From Martelella sp. HB161492 (GTDB taxonomy: Bacteria > Pseudomonadota > Alphaproteobacteria > Rhizobiales > Rhizobiaceae), in contig NZ_JAATVV010000004.1 of NCBI RefSeq assembly GCF_013184775.1, positions 62,001 to 126,000 on the forward strand: a stretch of 64,000 nucleotides of DNA. Reading direction: 5' to 3'. Position 1 is the stretch's first letter. Each line of letters begins with the position of its first letter. Shown in pieces: positions 8,445 through 18,030 of this stretch. Below the pieces are notes generated by a model that searched no databases, was not told where the DNA came from, and worked only from the letters and a program-made list of their open reading frames with translations. The translations under genes were made by a program, and so were the position numbers.

Positions 8445-9980
8445 TCAATGTCCCGCTGTGGTATCAATCGGCCCCTTGGGCTTCGGTATCAGCCAGGGCA
8501 GCATGGCGGCCACCGCGAAAACGATCGTGATGACCCCGAACATGTTGAGCGTCGACAGCAGCACGCTCTGGTGCTCGACCATCCGCGTCAGCGAGGCCAC
8601 GGCTGCATCGTAGGGCGTGCCGGAGGCAACCATGCCGGCGATCACCTCATTGGCATGCGGCATGGCGTTGACGAGCTCTGTCTGGTTCACCCGCGCCTGA
8701 TTCGCCCAGCCGGTCTGCACCAGCGATGTGGCAAAGGCACCGGCAAGCGTGCGCATGAAATTCGACAGCCCGGCCGCATTGGCCTGTTCCTCCGGACCGA
8801 CGCAGGAGATGGCAAGTCCCGTGACGGGCACGAAGAACATCACCATGAAAGGACCGGTGAAGAGCGTCGGCCAGGCCATCTGCATGAAGGTGACATCGGA
8901 GTTGAAGGTCATCCGCCAGGCCGTCATCGCACCAAGCCCGATAATGCCGACGCTGAGGATCAGCCGCGGATCGATCGTCTCGGTCGCCTTGCCGACAATC
9001 GGGGCGGAAATCAGTGCCAATATGCCCATGATCCCCGTGGCATAGCCCGCCCAGGTCGCCGTGTAGCCCATATTCTGCTGCAGCCAGAGCGGCAAGATCA
9101 CAATCGCGGCAAAGAAGGCCCCGAACCCGCCGGCAAAGGTAACCGCGGCTGCCGAAAAGCCGCGATAGCGGAAGATCTTCAGATCGACGATCGGATTGTC
9201 ATCGGTCAGCTCCCAGATCAGGAAGCTGGCAAAGCCGATAGCGGCAATAATGGCGAGAATGACGATTTCGCGCGAGGCGAACCAGTCGTGGTTGCGCCCC
9301 TCATCCAGCACGATCTGCAATGCAGCGACCCAGACGACGAGAAGGGCAAGCCCGACCTTGTCGATCCGCGCCGGTCCGCGCGGATCCGGCAGCCCCCGCG
9401 TCAGCGAGAAGACCAGGACACCGCCGAGAAAGGCAATCGGCACCTTGATGAAGAAGATCCACTGCCAGCCGAAGCTGTCGCAGATGATGCCGCCGAGAAT
9501 GGGACCGGCAATCGGACCAATCAGCGTCGTCATCGCCCACAGAACCGCTGCGCCCGTGGCCTGTTTCGGCGGAAAGATCCGCATCAGCAGCATTTGCGAC
9601 AGCGGCATGATCGGTCCGCCGAACAGACCGAGCATGACACGCCCCGCGATCAGCATGCCGAGCGACTGCGACATGCCACAGAAGATCGAAACCAGGCCGA
9701 AGGCGAGATAGCAGAAAATGAAAACCCGCAGCGCACCGAATTTACGCGTCAGCCAGCCGGTCAACGGCACGGTGATCGCCTCGGCAACGGCATAGGAGGT
9801 AATGACCCATGAGCCCTGCGACACCGAAACGCCAACCGAGCCCGCTATTGTCGGCACCGAGACATTGGCGATCGTGCTGTCCAGCACCACCATGAAGTTG
9901 CCGGTACCGATCGCCAGCGCCGCTGCGACCAGCGCAAAGCCGGAGAGCGGCCTTACATCCGTCATTGCTTGTTCTGACAT
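8445..9980 (-). CDS. DHA2-family multidrug efflux MFS permease (EmrB-like)
   Basis: A 511-aa inner-membrane proton antiporter of the 14-helix DHA2 family. It begins with the typical MVVLDSTIANVSVPTI first helix and has WVITSYAVAEAITVPLTGWL and GRVMLGLFGGPIMP in helices 2-5. It works with the HlyD-type adaptor and outer-membrane channel encoded just upstream, expelling hydrophobic compounds across both membranes. It is the last gene of the operon. The substrate cannot be told from the sequence. Confidence 0.92.
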   Translation of the reverse strand: MSEQAMTDVRPLSGFALVAAALAIGTGNFMVVLDSTIANVSVPTIAGSVGVSVSQGSWVITSYAVAEAITVPLTGWLTRKFGALRVFIFCYLAFGLVSIFCGMSQSLGMLIAGRVMLGLFGGPIMPLSQMLLMRIFPPKQATGAAVLWAMTTLIGPIAGPILGGIICDSFGWQWIFFIKVPIAFLGGVLVFSLTRGLPDPRGPARIDKVGLALLVVWVAALQIVLDEGRNHDWFASREIVILAIIAAIGFASFLIWELTDDNPIVDLKIFRYRGFSAAAVTFAGGFGAFFAAIVILPLWLQQNMGYTATWAGYATGIMGILALISAPIVGKATETIDPRLILSVGIIGLGAMTAWRMTFNSDVTFMQMAWPTLFTGPFMVMFFVPVTGLAISCVGPEEQANAAGLSNFMRTLAGAFATSLVQTGWANQARVNQTELVNAMPHANEVIAGMVASGTPYDAAVASLTRMVEHQSVLLSTLNMFGVITIVFAVAAMLPWLIPKPKGPIDTTAGH

Positions 9981-9993
9981 GATCGCGCCGGGC

Positions 9994-11136
9994 TCAGAGG
10001 TGAATATCGACGTTCATCGACAGCCCGACAGCCAGCGGATGCTCCGCCAGTTGCGCCGGCTGAAGTGCGATACGCACGGGCAGACGCTGCACCACCTTGA
10101 TCCAGTTGCCGGTGGCATTCTGCGCGGGCACGACCGAGAAGGCCGAACCGGTTCCGCCCGTGAAGCCGACCACGGTCCCGTCATAGACGACATCGGAGCC
10201 ATAGAGATCGGCATGAAGCGTGACCTGCTGACCCGGCTTGACGTTCCGCAGCTGGATCTCTTTGAAATTGGCATCGACATAGACATCATTGACCGGCACC
10301 ACGACCATGATGCGCTGGCCCGGCTGAACCCGTTCGCCGATCTGCACCGACCTTTCGGAAACGATACCGTCAACCGGCGCCGCAATGACGGTGCGGTCGA
10401 GATTGACCTTGGCCTGATCACGGGCGGCCCTGGCGGCCAGGACTTCCGGATTATCGTCGACGCCGGTCCCTTCGATCAGCGTTGCATTGACCTTCTCGTT
10501 GCCGACTGACGCATCAATCGAAGCTGCGGCAACGGCGAGACCGGCTTTGGCTGCCGCAAGATCGGCTTTGGCCGTCTTCATGGCTGTCTCACTCGCCGTC
10601 AGTTCATCGCCGGAAACCGAGCCGCGCTCCACCAGATCCTTGCGGCGTTCGTAATCGATCCGGGCCTTTTCGTAACCGGCCTCAGCAGCCTCCAGACTGG
10701 CCTTTGCCCGGTCCAGTCCCGCTTCCTGCGCGGCTGTTTGCGCCTGAAGCGCCTTGTCGCGCGCCTGATAGCCCTGAACCCTGCGGATGGCACTCTGGTA
10801 ATTGGCCTCAGCCATGGCAAGCTGAAGCTTCGCATCGGTATCATCAAGACGGACAAGCACGTCGCCCTTTTTGACGTGTTCCGCATCACTCACCAGAACC
10901 TCGGCCACCGGCGCTGCGATCAGCGGCGTGATCTCGGCGGTTTCAGCGCCAACATAAGCGTTGTCGGTGCTGACATGTTCAGAAGCGTAGAACTTGTCAT
11001 AGGCAGCGAACCCGCCGGCGCATGCGACGATAACGACCAGCAGGCCGGCAAAGGCCGGTCCCCGGCGGGAACGCTTGCCGGCAGGTGCTTCCATTGCAGG
11101 TGCTTCGGAAAGATGGGGGTCTTCGGTCTGGTTCAT
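9994..11136 (-). CDS. HlyD/EmrA-type periplasmic adaptor of efflux pump
   Basis: A 380-aa membrane-fusion protein. One N-terminal membrane helix (GPAFAGLLVVIVACAGGFAAYDKFY) is followed by a biotinyl-lipoyl-like hairpin (DNAYVGAETAEITPLI ... VKKGDVLVRLDD). A long alanine-rich coiled coil (about 100-200) and a beta-barrel region (TVIAAPVDGIVSERSVQIGERVQPGQ) follow. It bridges the MFS permease and the outer-membrane channel. Its start overlaps the stop of the channel gene by 4 bases. Confidence 0.93.
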   Translation of the reverse strand: MNQTEDPHLSEAPAMEAPAGKRSRRGPAFAGLLVVIVACAGGFAAYDKFYASEHVSTDNAYVGAETAEITPLIAAPVAEVLVSDAEHVKKGDVLVRLDDTDAKLQLAMAEANYQSAIRRVQGYQARDKALQAQTAAQEAGLDRAKASLEAAEAGYEKARIDYERRKDLVERGSVSGDELTASETAMKTAKADLAAAKAGLAVAAASIDASVGNEKVNATLIEGTGVDDNPEVLAARAARDQAKVNLDRTVIAAPVDGIVSERSVQIGERVQPGQRIMVVVPVNDVYVDANFKEIQLRNVKPGQQVTLHADLYGSDVVYDGTVVGFTGGTGSAFSVVPAQNATGNWIKVVQRLPVRIALQPAQLAEHPLAVGLSMNVDIHL

Positions 11137-12575
11137 TTCGTCGTCTCCGTTGCGCTGTAGCCACCGCCAAGCGCGCGTATCATGTCGATGTCGAGTGCAA
11201 AGCTGCGGGTAACAAGCGCTGCTTCGGCCGCTTCGGCATCAATCAGCTGGTCCTGTGCCGTCAGCACTTCGAGATAATTGGCAAGTCCGCCCTCATAGCG
11301 GTCCTTGGTGACCTGCCAGGCTTTGCTGGCAGCCGTCACGGCGCGCGTCGTATCGGCAATGCGCAGGCGAAGCTGCCGCTTGCTGACAACGGCATCGGCC
11401 ACTTCCTTCAGCGCCTCGGAAAGCGTCGCGTCATAATTGGCAACGGCCAGATCACGATTGGCGACCGCCCTGCCCTTGGCCGCCTCAAGCCGGCCGCCCT
11501 CGAAGATCGGCAGCGAGATTGCAGGCCCCGCCGAACCAAAGGTCGAATCGGGATTGCCGAACAGATCAAGCCCCAGCGCCTGGCGGCCAATCACCGCGGC
11601 AAGATTGATGTTGGGATAGAAGTCAGCCTGGGCGACCTTGACCCGCTCACCGCCGGCCTCCACGCGCATGCGGGCAGCTATGATATCCGGACGGCGGCCG
11701 ACAAGCTCGAGCGGCAGATTGGCCGGCACGCCGCTCCAGCTCTTGCCCGAGACTTTCGGAGCCGTGATCGAAAGACCGCGATCCGGCCCGGCACCGACCA
11801 TGGCGGCGAGCTGGTTGCGGGTCAGGGCAATCTGCTCGTCGATGGCATCGAGATGCGCCTTGGTCGAGGCTTCAGCGGCGCGAACACGCTCAAGCGCCGA
11901 ATCATTTTCAAGGCTCTGCTGTGTCCGGTCGGCAATCAGCGTCACCGTTTGATGCCGCACATTCAGCGCCCGGCTGGTGGTGTTGCGTTCGGCATAGAGC
12001 GCATCAAGCTTGGCATAGACACCGGCAATGCCGGTGGAAAGCGCCAGCCTTGCCGCTGCGGCTTCGGCTTCTGATGCTGCGGCATCGCCCCTTGCTGCGG
12101 CCAGGGCGGCACGGTTACGGCCCCAGAAATCGATCTGCCAGTTGAAGCTGATGGCGGCAAGCCCGCCGTCGTTCCAGCCCTTGGGCACGAAATCCGAGCC
12201 GATCAGATAATTGTAGCTCTGGCGTTCGGTATCGACCGAAGCATTGGCATTGAGGCTCGGCAGGAGCGCGCTTTTGGCCGTGCCGATACCCGAATCGGCA
12301 ATCGCCAGCCGGGCCGCGGCGGCACGCATGTCAGGTGCATCGCGAAGCCCCTCCTCAATCAGCGCGGAAAGCTGCGGATCGCCATATTGCGTCCACCAGT
12401 CCTCGGCCGGCCAGCTGGCGGTTCCAGCCTTCAGCGACTGCGCCGTCTGATAGCTCGAAACGGGTTTTACTGTAGCGGCAGGAGGCTCGCCGCTGGTGGC
12501 ACATCCGCCAACAAACCCGGCGACAGCCACAAAAAAGGCGGCCCTGCCCAGAGCCGCATAATGACAATCAAGCAT
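11133..12575 (-). CDS. NodT/OprM-type outer-membrane efflux lipoprotein
   Basis: A 480-aa TolC-like channel of the RND/NodT lipoprotein class. A signal peptide ends in the lipobox VGGC, so the mature protein is lipid-anchored. Two repeated OEP domains follow, with the family pattern WPAEDWWTQYGDPQLSALIE near the N-terminus and PAISLPIFEGGRL before the second half. I prefer the ATG at 12575, which has AGGA 6 bases upstream; an ATG at 12581 is directly abutted by that sequence. First gene of the efflux operon, behind the operator at 12586-12611. Confidence 0.9.
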   Translation of the reverse strand: MLDCHYAALGRAAFFVAVAGFVGGCATSGEPPAATVKPVSSYQTAQSLKAGTASWPAEDWWTQYGDPQLSALIEEGLRDAPDMRAAAARLAIADSGIGTAKSALLPSLNANASVDTERQSYNYLIGSDFVPKGWNDGGLAAISFNWQIDFWGRNRAALAAARGDAAASEAEAAAARLALSTGIAGVYAKLDALYAERNTTSRALNVRHQTVTLIADRTQQSLENDSALERVRAAEASTKAHLDAIDEQIALTRNQLAAMVGAGPDRGLSITAPKVSGKSWSGVPANLPLELVGRRPDIIAARMRVEAGGERVKVAQADFYPNINLAAVIGRQALGLDLFGNPDSTFGSAGPAISLPIFEGGRLEAAKGRAVANRDLAVANYDATLSEALKEVADAVVSKRQLRLRIADTTRAVTAASKAWQVTKDRYEGGLANYLEVLTAQDQLIDAEAAEAALVTRSFALDIDMIRALGGGYSATETTK

Positions 12576-12585
12576 TGGCATTCCT

Positions 12586-12611
12586 ATAACTAAACTGTAC
12601 GGTTTAGTTAT
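12586..12611. promoter_or_regulatory. Palindromic operator for the divergent TetR repressor
   Basis: ATAACTAAAC (12586-12595) and GTTTAGTTAT (12602-12611) are perfect inverted copies around the centre GTAC, giving a 26-base palindrome with one mismatched pair. It lies between the efflux operon and the divergent TetR gene, only about 10 bases before the channel start codon. It is the expected autoregulatory and repression site. Confidence 0.82.
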
Positions 12612-12677
12612 CGCACGAATCCATTTGCGTCAATCCTGATTCAGATGCTAGAGCCAGTGCGTTTCAGGGAGGCTGCC

Positions 12678-13271
12678 ATGCGCGTGCGGACGGACGAGAA
12701 GAAGCATGAGATCCTGCATGCAGCGGGTGAGCTTTTCCGTGAGCTTGGCCTCACGGGGGTCAGCATGACCGCCATTGCCAGCCATCTCGGCATCTCCAAG
12801 GCGACGCTTTACGGCTATTTCAGCTCCAAGGAGGAACTCTTTGCCGAGGCGATGGTTTTCATTGTTCGCGATCGTGGAGAGGAAATGCTGTCGACCCTGA
12901 ACAGCGACGAGGATTCGCGGCTTGTGCTTAATCGCTTTGCCCGCGCCTACCTGCCCTTCGCCACCCAGCCGGATATTATCGCCCATGCGCGGGTCGCAAT
13001 CGGCGACGGACCGCGTTCGGAACTTGGACCGATGCTCTATCGGCTGGGCCAGCGCCGCTCACTTGTTGCCCTCGAGAACTATCTCGCCAGGGCAACAGCT
13101 GCCGGAATGCTCGACTGCCCCGATGTGGCGATTGCCGCGCAGCACCTGAAGGGCATGCTTGAGGCCGGGACGGTCATCCCCATGCTTTATGGGACTAGCC
13201 CGCAATACCCCTTCGACACGCTCGCCGATGCTGCCGTCGAGGCGTTCATCAAGATCTACGGAAAGAGCTGA
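12678..13271 (+). CDS. TetR-family repressor of the efflux operon
   Basis: A 197-aa regulator. The N-terminal helix-turn-helix is clear: EILHAAGELFRELGLTGVSM, then IASHLGISKATLYGYFSSKEELF. The C-terminal ligand domain is of the AefR/RamR-like type. GGGAGG at 12667-12672 fixes the start at the ATG at 12678 rather than at 12645. It is divergent from the tripartite efflux operon and very probably represses it and itself through the 26-base palindrome; efflux substrates would be the inducers. Confidence 0.9.
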   Translation: MRVRTDEKKHEILHAAGELFRELGLTGVSMTAIASHLGISKATLYGYFSSKEELFAEAMVFIVRDRGEEMLSTLNSDEDSRLVLNRFARAYLPFATQPDIIAHARVAIGDGPRSELGPMLYRLGQRRSLVALENYLARATAAGMLDCPDVAIAAQHLKGMLEAGTVIPMLYGTSPQYPFDTLADAAVEAFIKIYGKS

Positions 13272-13464
13272 GCGCGCCCACGCCATCGCACCGCGATATC
13301 GTCGCATCGCATCGGGCTTTGCGATGAAGAAAATCAATGAATTTAATAAATTAGCCCTGCTGCCTGTGGATGATTTCAAACTTCGTGACATTTTTTTTGA
13401 AAAGGGGCTTGGCAAATCGCCAAAGCATTTGTATTAACCCGCTCACACCGCGCAACACGGTTGT

Positions 13465-13539
13465 TCCCTGGTAGCTCAGCGGTAGAGCACTCGACTGTTA
13501 ATCGATAGGTCGTCGGTTCGAATCCGACCCGGGGAGCCA
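13465..13539 (+). tRNA. tRNA-Asn (anticodon GTT)
   Basis: A complete 75-base cloverleaf with encoded CCA. The acceptor stem TCCCTGG pairs with CCGGGGA, discriminator base G. The D arm contains AGCTCAGCGGTAGAGC, the anticodon loop CTGTTAA places GTT at 13497-13499, and the T arm holds GGTTCGAATCC. No repeat of its 3' end was seen nearby, so there is no sign of an integrated element. Confidence 0.97.
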
Positions 13540-13609
13540 TTTCTTTCTGATTACCGCATCTCCAGAAAGAACGTTTCAGCCCTAAACCATCTGTACATCT
13601 TGATCAGAT

Positions 13610-14083
13610 ATGAATGCTTCCGACACGACGTCGCATAAGCATTGGGCAATCCAGAAAATGACGCTTTCCCTCTCCGTAACAGACAATCCCGACAGCCGCG
13701 ATCAGGACTTCATCGCCGAATCGCTGACGGCCTTCAACGATGCCGATGTCGGCAATTCCGACCGGCGCGAGATCGCCGTTTTCGCCCGTGACGAAACGCA
13801 GTCCATCATCGCCGGTCTGACCGGCTACACCGCCTGGGGCTGGCTGTTTGTGCAGCGCCTGTTTGTCAGCGAGGCGGCCCGCGGCCAGGATCTCGCCGGG
13901 CGCATGCTGCGGCAGGCCGAGGAAGAAGCGCTGCGCCGCGGCTGCAAGGGGGCCTTCATCGACACATTCAGCCCGACGGCTGAAAAAGCCTATACCCGCC
14001 AGGGCTACCGCCCTTTCGGCGCCATGGAGGATTTCCCGATCGGTTCCGGCCGCCGCCGCGTCTATCTGCAGAAGCGGCTGTGA
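13610..14083 (+). CDS. GNAT-family N-acetyltransferase
   Basis: A small acetyl-CoA-dependent acyltransferase of 157 aa, or 141 aa if it starts at the ATG at 13658; neither start has a strong ribosome-binding site. The central strand and pyrophosphate-binding loop are visible (LFVSEAARGQDLAGRMLRQA, i.e. the R-G-x-x-x-G/A motif), followed by the C-terminal AEKAYTRQGYRPFG. Its substrate is unknown. It follows tRNA-Asn and is convergent with anmK. Confidence 0.82.
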   Translation: MNASDTTSHKHWAIQKMTLSLSVTDNPDSRDQDFIAESLTAFNDADVGNSDRREIAVFARDETQSIIAGLTGYTAWGWLFVQRLFVSEAARGQDLAGRMLRQAEEEALRRGCKGAFIDTFSPTAEKAYTRQGYRPFGAMEDFPIGSGRRRVYLQKRL

Positions 14084-14090
14084 CGCAAGG

Positions 14091-14118
14091 AGGCGCAGAC
14101 CTTAGCCAGCCTGCGCCT
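14091..14118. other. Hairpin between convergent GNAT gene and anmK
   Basis: AGGCGCAG (14091-14098) and CTGCGCCT (14111-14118) form a perfect 8-bp stem with a 12-base loop, just after the acetyltransferase stop codon. It has no T-run on either side, so it is at best a weak terminator. Confidence 0.4.
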
Positions 14119-14153
14119 GCCTATTGTGAAAGACCGGTTGTTCTCAGAAGGAC

Positions 14154-15281
14154 CTAGCGTACCACCTTGCCGCCGGTCATCGCCGCCGGCACCCCGGTGG
14201 TCGTCGGATAGCTGATCGGCAGGCCGCGCAGGCTTCTGACGGCGAGGAAGGCGAAGCATTCTGCCTCGATCGCATCACCCCGCCAGCCGACCGCCTCTGC
14301 CGCGACGGCTTCGACACCGGCTCTTTCGCCCAGCATCTTCATGATCGCCGGATTGCGGCGGCCGCCGCCGCAGACGATCAGCCGTTCGGGCCGCGCCGGC
14401 AAGAGATCGAGCGCCTTGCCGACCGCACTTGCGGTGAAGGCCGTCAGCGTCGCAACGCCTTCCTCGACCCCAAGCCCATCCGCCATGGCAGCGAGGAAAT
14501 CGAAACGGTCGAGTGATTTCGGATAGGGTGCCGTCAGATAGGGATGTTCGAGCAGTTCTGTCAGCCGCGCCTCGTTCACCTTCGCCGAAAGCGCAATCTT
14601 GCCGTCGCGATCCATTTCGCCCAGTCCATGGGCTTTGACGAAATCATTGATCGGCGCATTGGCCGGGCCGGTATCGAAAGCGATCAGCCCGTCTGAACCA
14701 TCCCACCAGGTGACGTTGGCAACGCCGCCGAGATTGAGCACCGCCGTCCTGCCGCTCTTGTCCAGTCCCTTCAGCAGCGCACGGTGATAGACCGCCGAAA
14801 GCGGTGCGCCCTGCCCGCCGGCACGCACATCGGCAGTGCGGAAATCGTAGACGACCGGGCAGCCGAGAATGTCATGCATCAATTGCCCGTCGCCGAGCTG
14901 GCGGGTATCGCCGATCCGCAGTTTCGTCGGCGCGCGATGCAGGACCGACTGGCCGTGAAAGCCGACGGCGCCGATATCGGCCATCTGCAGCCCCTCGCCC
15001 TCCACCAGCGCCCGCACGGCTTCCGATTGCGCTCTGGTCAGCACCGCTTCGGCTTCAGCGAAGATGTCCGGTTCCGGGCCATCGAAATTCCACTTGCGTG
15101 CGAGCGCAAGCGTTTCTTCGAGCAGCGCGCGGGTCGAAGCCGGATAGGGTGCAAGCGTATAGGTGCCGAAGCGCTCGATCGTCTCGCCGTCGGTCTTCAG
15201 CAGTGCAACGTCGATATTGCCATCCAGCACGGTTCCCGTCATCAGGCCGACGGCCCAGACAGGTGCGAAATCTTCTGTCAT
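14154..15281 (-). CDS. anmK: Anhydro-N-acetylmuramic acid kinase
   Basis: AnmK cleaves and phosphorylates 1,6-anhydro-MurNAc to MurNAc-6-phosphate in the cytoplasm, feeding MurQ. The 375-aa length is typical. Visible motifs: the ATP-binding [17 protein letters not shown] at the start (GLMSGTSxDG in most relatives), the [11 protein letters not shown] segment, the [10 protein letters not shown] loop and the [14 protein letters not shown] loop. It is the last gene of the minus-strand murein-recycling operon and follows the serine hydrolase with a one-base gap. Confidence 0.95.
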   Translation of the reverse strand: MTEDFAPVWAVGLMTGTVLDGNIDVALLKTDGETIERFGTYTLAPYPASTRALLEETLALARKWNFDGPEPDIFAEAEAVLTRAQSEAVRALVEGEGLQMADIGAVGFHGQSVLHRAPTKLRIGDTRQLGDGQLMHDILGCPVVYDFRTADVRAGGQGAPLSAVYHRALLKGLDKSGRTAVLNLGGVANVTWWDGSDGLIAFDTGPANAPINDFVKAHGLGEMDRDGKIALSAKVNEARLTELLEHPYLTAPYPKSLDRFDFLAAMADGLGVEEGVATLTAFTASAVGKALDLLPARPERLIVCGGGRRNPAIMKMLGERAGVEAVAAEAVGWRGDAIEAECFAFLAVRSLRGLPISYPTTTGVPAAMTGGKVVR

Positions 15282-15282
15282 C

Positions 15283-16290
15283 TTAAGCTCCGTTGATGGC
15301 GTCGCTGACGCCGCGCCGCAGGGCCATGATGCCGCTGTCGAAATGCCGTGTGGGATGCACCCGGTTGGTCAGCAGCGTCCAGCCATAGCCATTGTCGAAA
15401 TCAATCCAGAGGGCCGTACCGGTAAAGCCCGTATGGCCGATTGTGCCGGGCGAACAATGCCCGCCGCCGGACCACATTTCGAAAGGCCGCTCCCAGCCAT
15501 GGGTGCGGTGCCCCTCAATCGGCGTCCGCATCAGTTCGACCACCTGGTCGCCCGCTTTGTCACGCGCCAGCATATCGGCGGCGAAATCGAGCACCGCACC
15601 GACCGTGCCGAACAGGCCGGCATGACCGGAACCCTGCAGCGCATAGCAGTTCTCGTCATGGACCTCGCCGGAGAGCACACGATGGCGGAAGGCGCAGTCT
15701 TCCGTTGCAGCCGCCCTGTCCGGATCTGCGGAGAAGGCAAAGCCTGGTCCCGGATCCATCGCGCGGATCCATTTGCCCGCAAGCCGCTCCAGCGCGATGC
15801 CGAGCAGGATATAGTTGATATCGGAATAGACCGGCGGATCCTGATAGCGCCAGTCGCGCTGCAGCACGAATGTCCGCAAGAGATCGGGATCGCTGCCATA
15901 GGTGTAGATCGGCTCGACAGCGGGAAAATGCGTCTGATGGCCGAGGCACTGGCGGAAGGTCACCTTGCGCTGCCAGGCATTCGGATCATATTGATTGAAA
16001 TCCGGAATGACCGAGGTCACCGGCGCATCAAGATCGATCACACCATCGACGGCGAGCTGAAGAATGCGGGTCGTGGTGAAGATCACCTTGGAGACGGATG
16101 CAAGGTCAAACCAGGTGTCCTCCCGCATCGGCCGCGGTTCAGGCTTCAAGGCCGCCTGCCCCGATGCCCGTGTGATGCGGCTGCCATCGGCCATGGTCAG
16201 CCCCAGCACGCCGCCGGGAATGCGCTTTTCATCGATCGCCAACTGCAGCAGCGCGAATGCACGATCGAACCGTGCGGAAAAATCCGTCAT
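15283..16290 (-). CDS. Serine hydrolase, class C beta-lactamase/AmpH-YfeW fold
   Basis: A 335-aa DD-peptidase or esterase-like enzyme. The nucleophile motif SxxK is SVSK in [13 protein letters not shown], and the Tyr motif YxN appears as YSDINY. The third motif is probably HTGFTGT. No N-terminal signal peptide is evident, so it may be cytoplasmic and act on imported muropeptides. In E. coli the murR-murQ-murP operon also ends with a penicillin-binding-protein-like gene, yfeW, so this is its likely counterpart. The true substrate is not known. Confidence 0.8.
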   Translation of the reverse strand: MTDFSARFDRAFALLQLAIDEKRIPGGVLGLTMADGSRITRASGQAALKPEPRPMREDTWFDLASVSKVIFTTTRILQLAVDGVIDLDAPVTSVIPDFNQYDPNAWQRKVTFRQCLGHQTHFPAVEPIYTYGSDPDLLRTFVLQRDWRYQDPPVYSDINYILLGIALERLAGKWIRAMDPGPGFAFSADPDRAAATEDCAFRHRVLSGEVHDENCYALQGSGHAGLFGTVGAVLDFAADMLARDKAGDQVVELMRTPIEGHRTHGWERPFEMWSGGGHCSPGTIGHTGFTGTALWIDFDNGYGWTLLTNRVHPTRHFDSGIMALRRGVSDAINGA

Positions 16291-18030
16291 TCAAGCCTCC
16301 TCACGCACCAGATGATCAGCGCTGAAACGGGTAAAGCGCGCCGGTTCCGGTTCAAAGCCCAAGGGACGAACCAGCGAGGGCACATCAGTCGTATCCACCC
16401 GGTAGTCAAGCCGCCGCCGGTCGATATTCGGCACCGCCTCGATCAGCCGCTTGGTATAGGGATGCTGCGGCGCTGACAGGATCGATGCCGCATCGCCGAT
16501 CTCGACGATCTGCCCGGCATAGACCACCGCGATACGGTGGGCAATCCGCTCCACCACCGCCATGTCATGGGTGACGAACAGATAGGAGAGGTTCATCTCC
16601 CGCTGCAACTCGACCAGAAGATCGAGCACCATGGCCTGAACCGAAACATCAAGTGCCGACACCGCCTCGTCCAGCACGACGATGGAGGGATGCAGCATCA
16701 GCGCCCGGGCAATGCACAGACGCTGGCGCTGGCCGCCGGAGAACTGATGCGGGTAGCGCAGCAGCGCCTCTTCCGGCAGACCGACGCGCTTCATGAGCTG
16801 CACCATCCGCTCCCGTGTCTCCGCATTGAGCCGCCCACCGGCGGCAATCACAGGCTCGGCCAGGATGGCGTCAACGCGCAGGCGCGGATTGAGCGAGGCA
16901 TAAGGGTTCTGAAACACCATCTGCACCGGATCGGCGGCAGCCCCGAGACTTGCACCATCGATAAGCGAGAACGCTCCGCGCGTCGGCTTTACCAGGCCCA
17001 TCACCGCGCGCGCGGTGGTGGATTTGCCCGAGCCGCTCTCGCCGACAATGCCCAGCGTTTCCCCCGGCATAAGATCGAAATCGATCCCGTCAACCGCGTG
17101 AACCGCGCCGGTGCGCCGCTTGAAGAAACCGGCCGTGACCGGAAAGCGGACCGTCAGATCCTTCACCGCAAGCGCTGGCTTTTCCGTGCCATTTCGGCGA
17201 TGGTCTTCGCGAACCGCGCGCCCCGCCGAAAACAGCGGGACAGCACTCAACAGGTGTTGCGTATACGGGTGCTGCGGATGATCGAGGACGTCATCCGTCG
17301 CCCCCTGCTCCACCACTTCGCCATTCTGCATCACCATCACCTTGTCAGCGATGCCGGCAACAAGGCCGATATCATGGGTGATGAAGATCAGCCCCATGCC
17401 GGTCTCGCGTTTCAGCTCTGTCAGCAGCGCCAGGATCTGCGCCTGAACCGTGACGTCCAGCGCCGTGGTCGGCTCATCGGCGATCAGCAGGCGCGGATTA
17501 CAGGACAGCGCCATGGCGATCATCACGCGCTGCAGCATGCCGCCGGAAAGCTGGTGCGGATGTGAGGCAAGCCGGCGCGCGGCATCGGGGATACGCACCC
17601 GTTCCAGCGCCGCACGCGCCGCCTCCATCGCCGCTTTGCCCTTCAGCCCGTGATGCAGGCGAAAGCTCTCGGCGATCTGCTCACCGACCGTCAGCACCGG
17701 ATTGAGCGAGGTCATCGGCTCCTGAAAGATCATGCCGATTTCCCGGCCCCGGATCTTTTCAAGCCGCGTTTCCCCGGTCGCGGCCAGATCGATGGTCTCA
17801 CCGGAACCAAGCGTGAATTCGATACGGCCGGAGGTCACCCTGCCACCGCCGAAATCAACGAGGCGGTTGACCGAAAGCGAGGTGACCGATTTGCCGGATC
17901 CGCTTTCGCCGACGATCGCCAGGGTTTCGCCGGGCGCAAGATCGAAGCTCACGCCATGCACAACCTCGTTTTTGACCGGATCCTTGCCGAAGCCGACATG
18001 CAGGTCAGTGACTGAAAGAAGTCCGCTCAT
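16291..18030 (-). CDS. Duplicated ABC transporter ATPase (DppD-DppF fusion)
   Basis: A 579-aa protein carrying both ATPase domains of an oligopeptide-type importer in one chain, as in GsiA or YejF. Each half has a Walker A (GESGSGKS), a signature (LSGGM in the first, FSGGQ in the second) and a Walker B (LLIADEPTTALD and VVLDEAVSALD). Oligopeptide-family C-terminal extensions follow each half (HPQHPYTQHLLSAVP; APQHPYTKRLIEAVP). It powers the two permeases encoded upstream and overlaps the second permease gene by 4 bases. From operon context the cargo is probably murein peptide or a sugar-peptide. Confidence 0.92.
   Translation of the reverse strand: MSGLLSVTDLHVGFGKDPVKNEVVHGVSFDLAPGETLAIVGESGSGKSVTSLSVNRLVDFGGGRVTSGRIEFTLGSGETIDLAATGETRLEKIRGREIGMIFQEPMTSLNPVLTVGEQIAESFRLHHGLKGKAAMEAARAALERVRIPDAARRLASHPHQLSGGMLQRVMIAMALSCNPRLLIADEPTTALDVTVQAQILALLTELKRETGMGLIFITHDIGLVAGIADKVMVMQNGEVVEQGATDDVLDHPQHPYTQHLLSAVPLFSAGRAVREDHRRNGTEKPALAVKDLTVRFPVTAGFFKRRTGAVHAVDGIDFDLMPGETLGIVGESGSGKSTTARAVMGLVKPTRGAFSLIDGASLGAAADPVQMVFQNPYASLNPRLRVDAILAEPVIAAGGRLNAETRERMVQLMKRVGLPEEALLRYPHQFSGGQRQRLCIARALMLHPSIVVLDEAVSALDVSVQAMVLDLLVELQREMNLSYLFVTHDMAVVERIAHRIAVVYAGQIVEIGDAASILSAPQHPYTKRLIEAVPNIDRRRLDYRVDTTDVPSLVRPLGFEPEPARFTRFSADHLVREEA

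Noticed and set aside
13465-13539. tRNA-Asn as an integration site for a mobile element
   Set aside because: No integrase gene and no second copy of the tRNA 3' end within the window.
16291-18030. Walker B of the second ATPase half reads DEAVSALD instead of DEPVSALD
   Set aside because: The catalytic Glu and all other motifs are intact and the change is tolerated in this family; not evidence of a dead domain.
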